Source of the DNA: Cavenderia fasciculata
Taxonomy: Eukaryota; Evosea; Eumycetozoa; Acytosteliales; Cavenderiaceae
Length of the DNA: 64,000 nt
Direction: 5' to 3'
Assembly: GCF_000203815.1 (NCBI RefSeq)
Contig: NW_004457729.1
Span: 3,038,674-3,102,673, forward strand
The position numbers and the translations under genes were made by a program. The number at the start of each line of letters is the position of its first letter. Position 1 is the stretch's first letter. Shown piece by piece: positions 1-12,861 of this stretch. The notes under the pieces were generated by a model. It worked only from the letters and a program-made list of their open reading frames with translations, searched no databases and was not told the DNA's origin.

Positions 1-441
1 GAACAAGCTACGCATAAAAAATATATACAGCAAACAACAGATTGGTCATCATAACATCATCAATATTATTGGTCGCTGTGTTATCATAATATTCGTAGTA
101 GAGGGGTGTGCAAATATATATATATATAGACAGAATCTACAAAAAAGAGAGTTCGAACAACCAAAACTCGCATACATACAGATCTGTCAATATCTATCTA
201 TCATAGATAGAGAGAGAGAGAGAGAAAGAGAAGAGATAGAAGTAGTCGTAGTAAAAGTAGAAGTAGAAGAAGTAGAAAATAGATAAAAAGGTAGAGAGAG
301 ATATAGAACAACTGTGAAACTTTTTTTTACAAAAACAACACATCAACCACAAATAAGTTATACATATATATTTATATCTTTTGTGAATTCAAGAGAGAAT
401 ATATACACAATATTATATTTATATATTTATATTATATATAA
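1..441 (+). promoter_or_regulatory. 5' flank and leader of the VPS9-domain gene
   Basis: No gene is visible in this stretch. It holds AT runs, a tatata tract near 118-129, and a purine-rich block around 190-300 dominated by GA, GATAGA and GTAGAAGTA units, followed by AT-rich sequence up to the ATG at 442. GA-rich leaders recur before several other start codons in the window, so this is probably the promoter and 5' UTR of the next gene. No specific factor site can be assigned. Confidence 0.4.
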
Positions 442-2524
442 ATGGCTACACCATCCTCACCTATATTAGGATGTTCATCATCATCCACCCCAACACAATC
501 ACGAGAAAGTAGTTTGAGTGGAAGAGAAAGTAGTTTGGGCGGACGCGAGCACAGTCTTGGAGGTCGCGACAACAACAATGGCGTGGCATTGCGCAGCAGC
601 ATTGGTGGAATATCGTCGGGTATCAGCAAGATGAGTTCACTCTACTCAAAGGAAACAAAATATATATTGACATGCGACGTTGACCGACAGCGCGAGATTA
701 ACGAGGCAGAGCTGTTGTTTCAGTCAATGCCCGAGCTGTCATACAATGTCACCAAAATCAACCAGTGGGGCAAGCACCAAAAGCGTGTGCTCAGACTCAC
801 CAACAAGGGCGTCGCCAACGTGCGAAACGACGTCGTGTCGAGCCTCTATGAATACGCCGATGTCAGAGCCATCTACCTGCGCGATTCAGAGGTGTTTGTG
901 CTCGAGTATAACGGTGCATCACACAACTATGTCTACAAGTCGTCGATTGGATACCAAATCGTGCAAGAGATCACGAGCAGACTCAACATGCGTCGTACAA
1001 CAGACAAGAAGAAACATGGCTTTGATATTGCCATGGAGTATCAAAAGAAACTCAAACAGTTAAACAATCGTCAGAGTGTCTTGATTATAGATGGAGGAAT
1101 AGGTGGAATAGATTCATCGTCATCGCTTCCCGTGGCGAGCAATGGTAGTAGCACTAGTATATCGCGATCACTGTCATTTGACAGCTCTGATTCGAGTAGC
1201 ATATCGTCGTCGTCGTCGCCTCCTCCGGGTGGTGCGGGTGACCCCGGGCTGGGGGACACGTCCGACGGCGAGGGTGACGGTGCCAAGCGTGTGCACAAGC
1301 GTGCCAGCAAGGTCACTCAGCTACTCGGCAACACCGAAGAACAACGTTTGCAAGCAGAGATTGATCGCATCACATTGTCACCACACTCGAATGAACGCAA
1401 ACAAATACAACAATTTTTAAACAACTTTAACGTACTCTTAAAGAATCCCACGACAGTTGTCATGATTGTGCGTCAGTTTATCGATACCACCAAACAGTCG
1501 ATCCTCAACGACACGGCTGGTCAGATCTCGAGGTTGTCTAGCTCGGTGGACAACTCGGTCCTTGTGTCGCCTGCCGACAAGGACTCACTCTCCATCACCA
1601 CAATTGTCGAAAAGAACCTCGAGAAAATCATCCTTCTCCCCGTCCACAAGAAGCTCTATTCAGTCATCTCGCAGCAAGTACAAAAGGAAGAGCAAATCCT
1701 ACAGGACAACCTCGCCAAACTCATCAGCAAACCTCAACAATTTTTTGGCATCAAAGACGAATTCATCACACCAAGCAACTGGAAATCAGCCATTTTAGAA
1801 CTGAGTTGTTTGGATCGGTGTGAAATTCCACATCATAAATTGGATACCATCTTGGCTTCAGCTCGTTCTATTTATAATTCAATCAACTATGAAAAAAGTG
1901 CAACTGGAAATGAAGACTTTTTCCTATCAGCCGATGATTTTTTACCTGTAACTATAAACTATTAATCATAACTAATCAAATCAAGATATTAATATTAATT
2001 ATTTTCTATTTTATTTTTAGATTTATCTTTATGTTGTTATCAATTCTGGAGTAAAAGATTTAGAATTTACAAATCAATATTTATGGCAATTGTGCGATCC
2101 CGATAAATTGGGAGGTGAAGGTGGATATTATTTGACAGTGTTTAGCTCTACGCTTAGTTTAATTAGATCATTGAAAATGGATAATGTAGAGGAAGCAACT
2201 ATTCTAGACGATTTAATCCCCTCTATCACCCTTTCAAGTAATGCCAGTGGGTCAGACTCTTTGACAGAAGATGAGAGTAGTGATGCCGAGGATGATATAA
2301 TAATAGTTACTAACAATAATAATAATAATAATAATAACAACAATAATAGTCCCCTCAACCTATCGGGAAGTTGGAATAATGCATATATTTCGAAAAAAGA
2401 AAGAACTCTAAGTTTTGGTTTAGGTGATACAAAACCTACATCAACAATAACTGGTACAAGCTCACGTGACCTTACCAAATTAGCAATGTTAAATAATCAT
2501 AATAATAGTAATAATAATAAGTAA
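442..2524 (+). CDS. VPS9-domain protein (Rab5-type GEF candidate) with N-terminal PH-like region
   Basis: Two exons, 442-1947 and 2021-2524, join in phase 0 and give about 669 residues. The join rebuilds the sequence DDFLP-IYLYVVINSG followed by LGGEGGYYLTVFSS, which matches the conserved core of VPS9 domains (D-x-F-L-P-[IL]-x-[YF]-V-[VI], then LGGE-x-x-Y). VPS9 domains catalyse nucleotide exchange on Rab5/Rab21 GTPases at early endosomes. Residues about 70-190 (ILTCDVDRQREINEAELLFQ onward) include a segment resembling the PH-like N-terminal region of RME-8/DNAJC13 proteins; this is weaker. The N-terminus and residues 220-290 are Ser/Gly-rich linkers and the C-terminus is Asn-rich. Read without splicing, the first exon stops inside the VPS9 motif, which supports the intron. 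The exact Rab substrate cannot be told. Confidence 0.82.
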
Positions 2525-2533
2525 ATAGTAAAT

Positions 2534-2565
<32 letters not shown>

Positions 2566-2822
2566 AGTATTAATAGTAGTAATATTTAGTAATAGTAATA
2601 ACCAAAATAATTAATCATTTGAATAATAATAATTAATAGTAGCAATATAATAATAGTAGTAAAATCTAATGTTATGATTGTTTTTTCTCTCTCTCTCTTG
2701 GAGGTATCTTTTCTTTTTTAAACAAAAAAAAGGCCATACATGTTGATGTATTATATTTGTAATAAATATCCAACTTTTTCCCCGATATCACACAATTATT
2801 TATTTAATTACGATTAACCTTT

Positions 2823-5140
2823 TTATGAAATCATTTTCTTAATTTGATCTGGAGTATATTGGAATATTGAAAATGGTTCTTCATATTGATTGGCAGGATC
2901 GATAATACAACTATAGAGTGATGAATAGGCTTGGACAATGAGATTCAATACACTTCGTTTGGCAGAGTTTTTTAATTTGGTAGATTGTATCTTTTCTAGT
3001 GCATGTGTTGGCAGTGAACCAAAGCTGCTCTCCAGAGTCGTATCGAATTGACGGATCGCTTGTTTAATCGATATTCTATCCATTCCTGTTATTTGTGAAA
3101 ATGGTGTACGTTGAGGGTTATTTACATTTGAGAGTGTGTCGTCGGTTCCTCCCATATCGTGGTATTGTAGGATACCCAGTTTCGATGACAACCCCAATAG
3201 ATTTAATAGTTCCGATGTTTGTTCTTCGACCAATGTGTCCATGTGAGCGTCGATTTGTCCTGCCAACAATTCAACACGATCTCTTGTAAAGTCATAGGCC
3301 GACAATACCGATTGAAGTTGACTAAGACAGTTGATCATAAACACTGCCATATGTGAAAGTGGTAGTTTACTCGTTGTCACCGATGTAGTACATAAATTTA
3401 CAATTGGGTCGACCGTTGCGATTAAAACTGGTTTAAACTCTTCCTCTCTTTCTTCTAATGGTACCAATGATGTATTAAATGTTGTAATTAATTCTTTCTA
3501 CAAAAATAAATAAATAAATAAATAAATAAATTGTTCCATCCAAATTAGATTTCTTGTTTAACTTACCAATCTATTAATCGAATCTTTTACATCAAGAGTT
3601 GGTAATAAGTCGGCGGTCGGATTGGTAGGGACTCTTTGTGCCTTTTCAAATTGATCCTTTATCTGTGAATAGAATTGACTGAGACAAACATTTTTACAGG
3701 TGTTTAGAATCTCCGACACCTTTGATGACTTGAACCTAACCACCGACGAGCATATTCTCGAATAGAAATCCAACAATGAAATCATCTTGTACAAAATAAC
3801 AATACTTGGTTTGGAATGAAGTACTTGTTCTATTCTACAACTAAATGGTTTACAAATTAAATCAAAACTTGCATTAATTACTTTTTCAATTGGTTTGATT
3901 TGTTGTTGAATTTGTTGTTGTTCTTCATTATTGTTATTTTGAACCAAATCTTCATTAAAATCTAATGATTCTGATTTGTTTAATGTACCTATTAATAATC
4001 GATGAATTAATGAATGAATAAGTATAAAACTATTTTCTTAATCCCGAAAAGTTCATTCATACTTTTAATAGGAATTAAAATATTAACTTTTGAAATGATT
4101 GTAGAGACCAATTCAAATTCAAAAGCAAGTGTTTGATGAATCCAAGCCAACATATCACCAATGTATCGAAGTGGATCGTGTGCATTGATTTCAATGGGTC
4201 TTGGGGTACCATTTGGACCACCCATAGTCAATGCAGTAATAAAAGAAGTGGATATACAACGACTTCTATAATCGCCAATATCGTCGAGACAGTGTGATAG
4301 TAATGATGGTCTTTCCTGCAATGCATCCAATGCAGCAGGAAGTATCTTGTCAATATCAGGAACCTCTACTTGCAATGATTTTGAAATCTCTTTGACCGAA
4401 CTATACAACTTTCTAAATGCTTTTTCTTGATGTTGTGCAATCATTTCCATGATTTCATAGGTTGGTCTTTGATAGGTGACCGATAGAATCGATTTACATT
4501 CTTTGTGTATATCTGACAGTCGCTTTAATGCTTCGAAAAAGGAGGCATCAATATCCTTCTTTTGTAATGCTTGTTCTTGTTCATCTGATAATTTAAATTT
4601 AACCAAGAAATCATTTACCATCTTTTCTTTTTCTTCAATCTCTTTTCTTTAAATTCGAATGAATAACATGTTAGGTAAATTATATGGATTGAAAAGTTCT
4701 AGATTCTTCCTATCACTTACAAATCATATGATAATTTCTTTGCTTCTTGTAATACATTTGAAAATGAACTCTTTGATTGTGATAGATGATTTCTAACTTC
4801 AGAAAATCCTTTCTTTATATCTTCATAATCTAATTGTATATCTTCAATGCACTATAGTGATAAATGTGACAAATGATTTAGTACATTAGCAAAAACTAAT
4901 CGATCACCAAAAGAGCGTCATCACTCCAATACTTACCTTGTTTAAAGCAGTAAATTGATCTAGGAATTGAATGTTTATATCTAGAGCTCTTCTTTCAATA
5001 TCATTTCTCAAGTTCCTTCTTGCATTGATAGAGTTGTTACTGTAAAAGGTAGTCAATTCATTCAATGAATCAACCAACTCTGGTGAATCTAGTTTGATCT
5101 CTAGAACCTTTTGAATCTTTCTAGATAGAGTTGTATTCAT
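2823..5140 (-). CDS. cog6: Conserved oligomeric Golgi complex subunit 6
   Basis: Five exons, 5140-4937, 4851-4721, 4646-4063, 3988-3567 and 3497-2823, join in consistent phase and give about 671 residues, close to human COG6 (657). Hallmarks include LSRKIQKVLEIKLDSPE at the start, NARRNLRNDIERRALDIN, the segment GGPNGTPRPIEINAHDPLRY followed by GDMLAWIHQTLAFE, CRIEQVLHSKP and a C-terminal YQYTPDQI-like end. COG6 is a lobe B subunit of the COG tether that acts in retrograde transport within the Golgi. The third donor is best placed at 4062 (GTATGA): this gives the right phase, whereas the in-frame read-through to 4007 leaves the family. The gene is convergent with the VPS9 gene and carries no obvious defects. 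Confidence 0.95.
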
Positions 5141-5481
5141 CCCAATTGACTCTTCCTATCTATCTATCTAATCTATCTCCTCTTATGTACAAACTACAAA
5201 GAGTTTTATTAAATGAATGAAAGTGTAAAGAAGATGCTTTGGATAAAATTGAACTTGATTTTTTTGATGGACAAAAATTAGGTGATTAATCACTGTTATA
5301 TTACAAAGTTATCTATTTATTGATATAAATATATCCAAGAATTCTAAATCAAGATAGAGTGCTAGGCTAAATTTGGGATGGTCTTGGACCATGGTTGGTA
5401 TATATAGTTTGTGTTTTCAATCACAGCAGACTTTTCAGAGATTGAAAGCTCTAATAACATTTCTCTCTTCCAATTTAACTA

Positions 5482-8400
5482 TTATTTCCCTTTTTGTTGT
5501 TTCATTCTTTCTCTTAGCATTTCTACAATTCTGTTCTTGTCCATTTGTTGAGTTTGCAATGATGGCCAATTGACAGTCGGTTGTTCTTGTTGCTGTGGTT
5601 GTTGTGTATTTTCGTCGTCGTCGTCGAAAAGTTCCACCATTCTTTCCATTCCTTCTCTTGATGGTTTGGTTTCATTAAAGATTGGTTGGACAGTTGGTTG
5701 AATAATTGGTTGAACAGTTGGTTGAACGGTTGGCTGAACAGTTGTTTGAACGGTTGGTTGAATAGTTGGTTGAATAGTTGGCCGAGTGGATGGAGCAGAT
5801 TGTTGAGTCGTAGATGGACGGGGAGCAGGAGCTCCTGCTGGGGTTGGACGAGATTTAGATAATGCAGCTTGATCTTGTTTACTTGGCGCAGAAATGGGTT
5901 TGGGGGCTGGTGCGAAAACAGAGGGACGTGGTAGTCCACCAAATGACAAGGATTGAGCTGGTGCTGGGGGAGGGGCACCTTTCTGTTCTTCTTCAAATGG
6001 TGGCGTTGGAGCTCTGGTAATTGGTGCAGGTGGGGCGAAAAGTAGTACTGGTGGTGGAGCTGGTGGTGATTCGAATGATGCTGCTGCTGCAGGGGGTGGT
6101 GGCTGGAATAATGCTTGTGGTGCGGGTGGTGGCATTGATTGCTGATCACCAGCCGCTGCTGAGGGTGGTGGTGGCGCTGCTGATAGACGTAGTGGAGCAG
6201 AAGCAAAGCTTCTAACAACCGATGATGACGATGTTGACGATGAGGATGAGGATGGTGATAGGGTTGTTGAGGATGATACGAAAAGATTGGATGGTGGACT
6301 AGGAGGTGGAGAACTTTTTCTTTCTCTTTTTCTAAGATCATCACCGCCTCTTCCTCCTCCTCCTCCCCCAACTGCTGGAGGTGGTGGTGGTTCACCTCGT
6401 CCTCCTGGTGGTGGAGGTGGTGGAGCTCCTTTTGGTGAGGCAACAACAGGGGCAGGTGCAGGTGCCATTGGCTTCTTCTTCTTTTCTTCTTCTTGTTGCT
6501 TTTTCATTGGTTTGTCCTTGCTCTTTTTTAGTGGTTTTTTCTGTTTCATTTTCTTTAGATCCAACTCTTCACTTTCAATATTGTCGTCCAAGGAAAGAGC
6601 AAATCTTTCCTCTTGCATCATCGACGATAAACCGTCAGACTTTAAAAAAGAGGTGATTTCTTTTCCCATGTCTTCTTTGATTATTTCCAACTCTTGTTTT
6701 AATTCTTGATGGAAGATTTCATATAATTTATCCTCCTCGTCTTCATCCATTTCATTACTTCTAAAGACCATGTTGTCTGTTGGACGAGAGGATTGTGTGG
6801 GTTCCTCAACTAGACTATTCTTTGATGACATGATGGAAGTTAGAGAATCGAGGTTTGTGAATGATTGCGTTGCAACTCCATCTCTTTTAAAATCAGCTCC
6901 AAAAGAAACATTTGATTTTAATGTTCGTGGTGAAGCGATTGCCTTTTCCTTTTGACTAACATTTTCAACCATAAATTGTTCATTGATAAAGTCACGGATC
7001 ATTTGGTTGTAGGTTGGGTCGTTCAAAGCCTCCTCAGCGGACAGACCTACTTCGTGAAGAATACTTTCCCATTCAGGTGGGATTTCAACAAGGGTTGATA
7101 CTTGATTGGTTGTAGGCATGTCCATACGTCCACCTACAAGTTGAGAAACTTGTATATTGTTTTTGTTGGTGTCTTTTGATTTGGGGGGAGCAAACCAATC
7201 CTTGAATCTCGAGAAACCAGTCTTTTTAAGACTATTCAGTCTTGAACGAATCTTTTCTGTCAAATCTGTTGTAATATTATTACTCTCAATCATTTCCAAT
7301 GCCATCTTTAAATAAATTCCTTCATTTGTTTTATCTCCTTTTTTTTTATATAATTTACTAAAATTATATCTTAAAAATACTAAAATTAAAATATTAATAA
7401 ATTTAATATTGGTGGTTAAAATAATTATTTACTTACCTCTTAGATAAAAATCTGGGAATTGATCGGCAATTGAAATACTAGATTCAAATAATTGTTTTGC
7501 CAAAACATGTTTGGAACGACCCCATTGAGTGTAGAGTTGGGCTAGATGATCTTGAACCAATGATACATAACGACTGTTTTCACCAAATTGTTTGATTCTA
7601 ATTTGAAGAGTATCATTAAAGTACTTTTCAGCCATTGTATAATTCTTTTTTCTTGAATAGACCAATCCAACATTGTCAAGGGTAACTGCTACATCTTGTC
7701 CATCCATACCATACTGCTTTTTAAATATATCCAAAACCTTGTGGAAAATTTCTAAACTCTTGTCCAAATGTCCATAGGTTAAATACAAATGAGCAAGATT
7801 GTTTAGAGTTCTTGCAATGGTTAGAGAATTACCACCTTTACTCGATTTAATCTGTAATGCTTTGTTGTAATGACTCTTTGATTCTTCAAATTTTCCTTGA
7901 GATTGTAATGACCATGCTAAATTATCATATGTATCTGCTACCTCTATACTATTATCTTTGAATATTTTTGGTTTTTGATTTTAATACTCTATAGAGTAGA
8001 AACAAAAAAAAGAAAAGAATTAAAAGTTATTCCTACCTACCTACTATAATATTTTTACATACTGTTCTAATAATTTTGTAGATTCAGAATAAGATTTACT
8101 TTTAATGAGACAAAGGGCCAATTTTTCCTTAAAGTTTGCTGTTCCAACATCGTCTTCTCCAAATCTATTAATGTACACAGAGATAGCAACCTTGTAGTGG
8201 TCTTGGGCCTTAATTAAATTAGAATAGGTCTCATAAAGTTCGGCAACATGGATATGAGTCAAAGCAACTTGAACATGATCTTTACCCAATTTTGTTGTTT
8301 TAAATTCCAATTCTTTGATATAGTATGCTTCAGCATCTGCAAAATTTTCAAATGTTTTAAATGATGATGATACTTTCATATGTTTTACAATAACTAAAAA

Positions 8401-11027
8401 TTAAATTTAAATATATAAGTATTGGTTGGTAAATATAATACATGTATATTTTATAATATATATATTTACCTTGAATCTCTTTAATATCAGAAACTTTTAA
8501 TATTGGAAGAGGTAAAGTAGATTTAAATGATTCCAAAACTGAACCATCGATTGTTAGACCTGTCAATTGTGAAAACTTTTTCAATAGTTTGTATGGCATG
8601 GAGTTGTTGTTGCTCTTGTCATTCAAGTCGTTAAAATAAATTGATAAACCATTACTCTTTTTAAATAATGCTTGAACCAACTTTTCAACACTTGAAATGG
8701 TTGAACATGTGTATGCATACTTTGCGATCAATGCATTACAAAGGAAACGTGACCAATACGACGATTCTTGTCCATTATTTGAAGCAAACAGTTTGTTTAA
8801 ATGATCGACTGCAATTTGAAGATGAGCTTCATCTTGAGGTGAGTTGACTTGACGCATCTCTGTATACACTATAAATCGCATAACACGTGACAACATTTCG
8901 ATGACTAGGATCTTTATCAACTTGTTGTTGTTCTTGTTGTTTTGAGACGACGAGTCGCTGGTTTGTGAAACTTCAATCACATGATGTAACAAGAGACCCA
9001 AGTATCTGAGATTAATACCTTCTCTATGTAAATGTTCTTTCAGGTCTTTTGAATGGACCTCTAGGGTAGAAATGAATCTATCTTTGACAAATCGTGGGAT
9101 ATATTCTTGAATGAGGTAGTTGTTTGCCTTTGTAACCTCTTCGTTGAATGGTGCCTGATCAACCACATTAAAGTTGACAAAAGAGTCTGCACAAAGTTGT
9201 GTTTCGTATCGCTTGACAAACTCTGCTCTAAAGAGACGGTATAAATGCCCACCAGTGAGACCTGGAATGGGTGTCTCGGGTGGGAAAAGCCTAGCACTAT
9301 CAACTAAATAGTACCGACCATCGTATCCAAAATGGCCCTCAATATCGATAGCCAATGGGATGCTATACATCTTTCCCGTTCGTGTTGGTGAACTAAGATT
9401 CTCTTCAACCAAATGCTCTTTGAGATTTAGTATCTCACCAATCTTTACCATCATCATTCTAACAGTATCATTTTCATGAATGGTTACACCAGCATTGGCA
9501 CTACCAAATACCATGGTAGTAGATGAAATGGGTAGTTCTGAAATGACAATCAAACGATAGCCACGATAATTTAATAAACACATTAATGGAAAATGTAAAT
9601 TTGGTATTCCACATCCAACTAATGCATTAATTGACTTGAGAAAGAAATATAAATAAATAAATAGATTCTATTATTATAGTTTATATAGATTGATTGTGGT
9701 ATATATTACATACTTTTAATTCATGACCAGCTGCTTTATTTGCAAAATAGGATACTGGATTACCTTTTTCATAAATTGAATGTGGATTCTATAAATATTA
9801 TAAATCAAACATATTAATATTATTTATATTTTTTGTTTTGAGTTATTAGATTAATCTTAATCAACTTACAAGAGCAAATTTAATAAACATATTATCAATT
9901 TTATACTTTTCTCCTCCAGCGAAACCACCAACATCCATGGGTTTGATTGATTTATGGTCAGGATGCATGTGAACTTCTTGAACAAGTGATTTACAGTATT
10001 TCCTAAAACAAAAAAAAAAAAAATGTTTAATAAATAGAAATAGAATAATATTTAAATATTATTTATATTCTTTACATGGCTGTGTTTGCAAGATGCGTAG
10101 AGAATAATGAAATAGAGGTATTTCTATTCTTTTCTTCGTCCAATGAATTGACAGGTTTATCTAAAAGCTCCTGGAAAGATTCATTCCATGGTAATGTTGT
10201 TTTGTTGTTGGTTTGTTTCTCTTGAATATCTGCAGAGATTGATCTCATTGATTCATCTAATCCACCTGAAGAAGAACCAAGGTCTTGATAGGAAGAATAG
10301 GCACTACCATATATAGATCCTCCTCCTCCTCCTCCACTTCCAGACAATGCCACATTTCTACTTAACTCATACTCTGATGAATAAGAACTGACACGGACAT
10401 TATTCGAAGATGGTGTCATTGTCATTGTCTTTGCAGATGGTGGTGATTTGTTGTTGTTTGCATTCTCATAACTATATGATGAGAAATCAGTTGTAGAAGC
10501 ATTACTTGCTGATAAACCACTATTTAACTCTCCTTTATAAAAAAGAAAGAAAGAAAGAAAGAAAAAAGAATAAGAATAAAGGTTATGGACAGCTGATCCT
10601 ATCATAACCTATATAGGTTATATATATTATGTATTTACTTACCAGTACTATCATTCATGTAGGCAGAGTATACACTTGAATTAGATGTTGATGCATTTTC
10701 ATAGCTATTAGTATTTGGACTCAGAGTAGTGGTTGCAGAAGACTGCTGCTGCTGCTGTTGGTGGTTGTCACTACCATAGATACTATCAATCTTTACACCA
10801 TAGGTTGAATAGGTAGTGTCAGTTGATTGACTACTACCACCACCATTACTGTACAGACTATACTCTGATGAATTAAAGTACGATGATTGTATAATTGGAC
10901 GATCGTTAGGGTGGCCACCTACTTCCTCCAAGTCACCAGCAAAGATGGATAGAGGAGGTTTTAGATCCTTTTGTTCAGATTGTACATAGCATTCGGTCTT
11001 TAGATAATACCAAATGTTCTCTGACAT
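5482..11027 (-). CDS. CLU-domain, TPR, PBD-like and proline-rich multidomain protein
   Basis: Eight exons can be joined with all phases correct: 11027-10643, 10532-10076, 10002-9870, 9788-9714, 9634-8470, 8393-8063, 7948-7437 and 7379-5482, giving about 1651 residues. The N-terminus (about 1-280) is Ser/Tyr/Asn-rich. Residues about 285-720 resemble the CLU (clustered mitochondria) domain, with LNYRGYRLIVISELPIS and HFGYDGRYYLVDSARLFPPE. Residues about 730-1065 form kinesin-light-chain-like TPRs ending in LYKKKGDKTNEGIYLKMALE. Around 1118-1155, VEIPPEWESILHEVGLSAEE resembles the second half of a p21 (Rac/Cdc42)-binding domain. The rest is a long polyproline region with a (PTVQ/PTIQ)n repeat and an Asp-rich patch. 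The last exon contains a 607-codon open frame with its own ATG, but the TPR helices run across the splice join, so it is not a separate gene. CLU proteins affect mitochondrial distribution and bind mRNA; polyproline and PBD parts suggest an actin or Rho-GTPase link. That combined role is inference. Confidence 0.8.
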
Positions 11028-11310
11028 TTTAGAAATACAACTAATAATAGTAAGTAATAATAATCTATCTAATATTTGATATTTATGGACTACTAGAGAT
11101 ATTTCTCACAAAATTGTTTGAGGTTTTTGTCGTCGAAATTTGAAGAGGTCGAAATTTGAAAGAAATAATAATAAAAATACCAATATTAAAATATAAAATA
11201 TAAAATGTATATGTTATAATAAAATATGTTTGTTTTTCAAAAGAAAACTGCCGCCGATTTGTTTGTTTATTTGTTTATTAATTAATTATAGTTTGGTTTG
11301 GTATAAAAAT
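11028..11310. promoter_or_regulatory. Intergenic spacer between CLU/TPR gene start and IMPDH 3' end
   Basis: This spacer holds the 5' flank of the minus-strand CLU/TPR gene and the 3' end of IMPDH. A near-exact tandem motif, gtcgaaatttgaa, occurs twice around 11131-11160, separated by only a few bases. It may be a regulatory element or a chance duplication. Nothing else is recognised. Confidence 0.3.
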
Positions 11311-12861
11311 TTACATAAAATGTTTTTCATAAGAGAAAAGGGAATGTACACTTCCTTCAACTTGAGCGGCAGCAGTTCTAATTTCAAATCTAACCTTGCC
11401 GTTGTATACATCTTCACGAAGTTGTTTGACACTTGGTGAACCGATATCTTGGAGACCGTGCTTGATACCTTGTACGAGATAGGGTACAAACTTGCGGATA
11501 GTGCCCTTGTCGACGACACTGCCGCTGACACCTTGGGCAACCTTGATCTTGTCACCCTCGCTAAAGTAACGTTGGTCACCACCCTTTTGCATGGCTTCAA
11601 GGGAACCCATACCACGGTATTTCTTGAGACGCATACCGTCCTTGTAAAAGTATTCTCCGGGTGCTTCTTCGGTACCGGCGAGCATCGAGCCCATCATAAC
11701 AGCCGATGCACCGAGTGAGAGTGCCTTGATGATATGGCCAATCGATCGGATACCGCCGTCGGCAATGATGGGTACGCCGTACTGCGATGCGTAGAGACCG
11801 GTTTTAAAGACAGCGGTAGCTTGGGGACGACCGCATGCCATAACCTCTTGCGTGGTGCAGATCGAGCCGACACCCATACCGACACGGAGACCATCGACAC
11901 CGGCTGCGATAAGTGACTCACTCTGCTTGCAGGTGACGACGTTGCCACCGATGACGTCGATACGTGGGTAGGTACGCTTGATCCAGTGGATCATGTCGCG
12001 TTGGTATGTGCTGTCACCTTGCGACGAGTCGAGGATGACAACGTCGACACCGACCTCGTTCAAGGCAGCTAGACGCAACTTGTCCTGTTCACGGGTACCC
12101 AAGGCTGCACCGACGAGGAGACGCTTGTTCTCAGAGTCTTTGGTGGCTTGAGGGAAATCACGATTCTTGAGGAGATCGTCACGCGATGCCAAAGCAACCA
12201 ACTCACCCCTGTCATTGACAATGGGCAGCTTACCCTTCTTGCATGTCTTCATGATGGTATTGGCTTCCTCCAAAGTGCAATTGGCGGGTGCGGTCACGAG
12301 ATCGGTGGTCATGATATCAGCCAACGCGGTCGAACGATCCTTGATAAAATCAGTGTCACGCGATGTGACGATACCGACGAGCTTGGATCCAATACGACCT
12401 TCCTCGGTAATAGGAATACCCGAGAACCCAAACTTGGCCTTGATATTGTCTACGTCGGACAGTTTGTGTTTGGGTGACAGGACGATGGGATCGGTGATGA
12501 AGCCATTCTTGAAACGTTTGACACGCTTGACCTCGGTGACTTGCTCTTCGATCGTGTTGTTGTAGTGGATGATACCCATACCACCGAGCAATGCCATGTT
12601 GATGGCCATGGTGTGCTCGGTGACTGTGTCCATTGGCGACGACACGAGTGGGATGTTGAGTGCGATGTTTTTGGTGAGACGCGACTTGAGTCCGACGTCA
12701 TCGGCACCAAAACTAATGTGTCCTGGCAACATGATCAAATCATCGTATGTGTAACCATGTTGCTTGGAGAACAGCTCAAATGCATCCAATCCATCTACAA
12801 ACATTGACTCATCATACAACTTTCCACCTGGCATTTGTTTAATTTTTTCTAAACCGTTCAT
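11311..12861 (-). CDS. impdh: Inosine-5'-monophosphate dehydrogenase
   Basis: This is a single-exon gene of 516 residues, the normal eukaryotic length. It oxidises IMP to XMP with NAD+, the committed step of GTP synthesis, in the cytosol. Visible landmarks are the N-terminal [15 protein letters not shown], a tandem CBS (Bateman) region at about 110-235, [14 protein letters not shown], the catalytic loop [10 protein letters not shown] with the active-site Cys at residue 335, the IMP phosphate segment [12 protein letters not shown], and the flap [10 protein letters not shown]. The start at 12861 gives [13 protein letters not shown], preceded by an A-rich leader. Third codon positions are strongly C/G-ending compared with neighbours, as in highly expressed dictyostelid genes. 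No defects are seen. Confidence 0.97.
   Translation of the reverse strand: MNGLEKIKQMPGGKLYDESMFVDGLDAFELFSKQHGYTYDDLIMLPGHISFGADDVGLKSRLTKNIALNIPLVSSPMDTVTEHTMAINMALLGGMGIIHYNNTIEEQVTEVKRVKRFKNGFITDPIVLSPKHKLSDVDNIKAKFGFSGIPITEEGRIGSKLVGIVTSRDTDFIKDRSTALADIMTTDLVTAPANCTLEEANTIMKTCKKGKLPIVNDRGELVALASRDDLLKNRDFPQATKDSENKRLLVGAALGTREQDKLRLAALNEVGVDVVILDSSQGDSTYQRDMIHWIKRTYPRIDVIGGNVVTCKQSESLIAAGVDGLRVGMGVGSICTTQEVMACGRPQATAVFKTGLYASQYGVPIIADGGIRSIGHIIKALSLGASAVMMGSMLAGTEEAPGEYFYKDGMRLKKYRGMGSLEAMQKGGDQRYFSEGDKIKVAQGVSGSVVDKGTIRKFVPYLVQGIKHGLQDIGSPSVKQLREDVYNGKVRFEIRTAAAQVEGSVHSLFSYEKHFM

Noticed and set aside
150-160. gttcgaac resembling a tRNA T-loop
   Set aside because: There is no acceptor, D or anticodon stem around it.
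5523-6446. 307-codon His/Gln/Leu-rich minus-strand frame inside the polyproline exon
   Set aside because: It is a shifted reading of the Pro/Ser-rich repeat codons; the composition is an artefact and the other frame has coherent domains.
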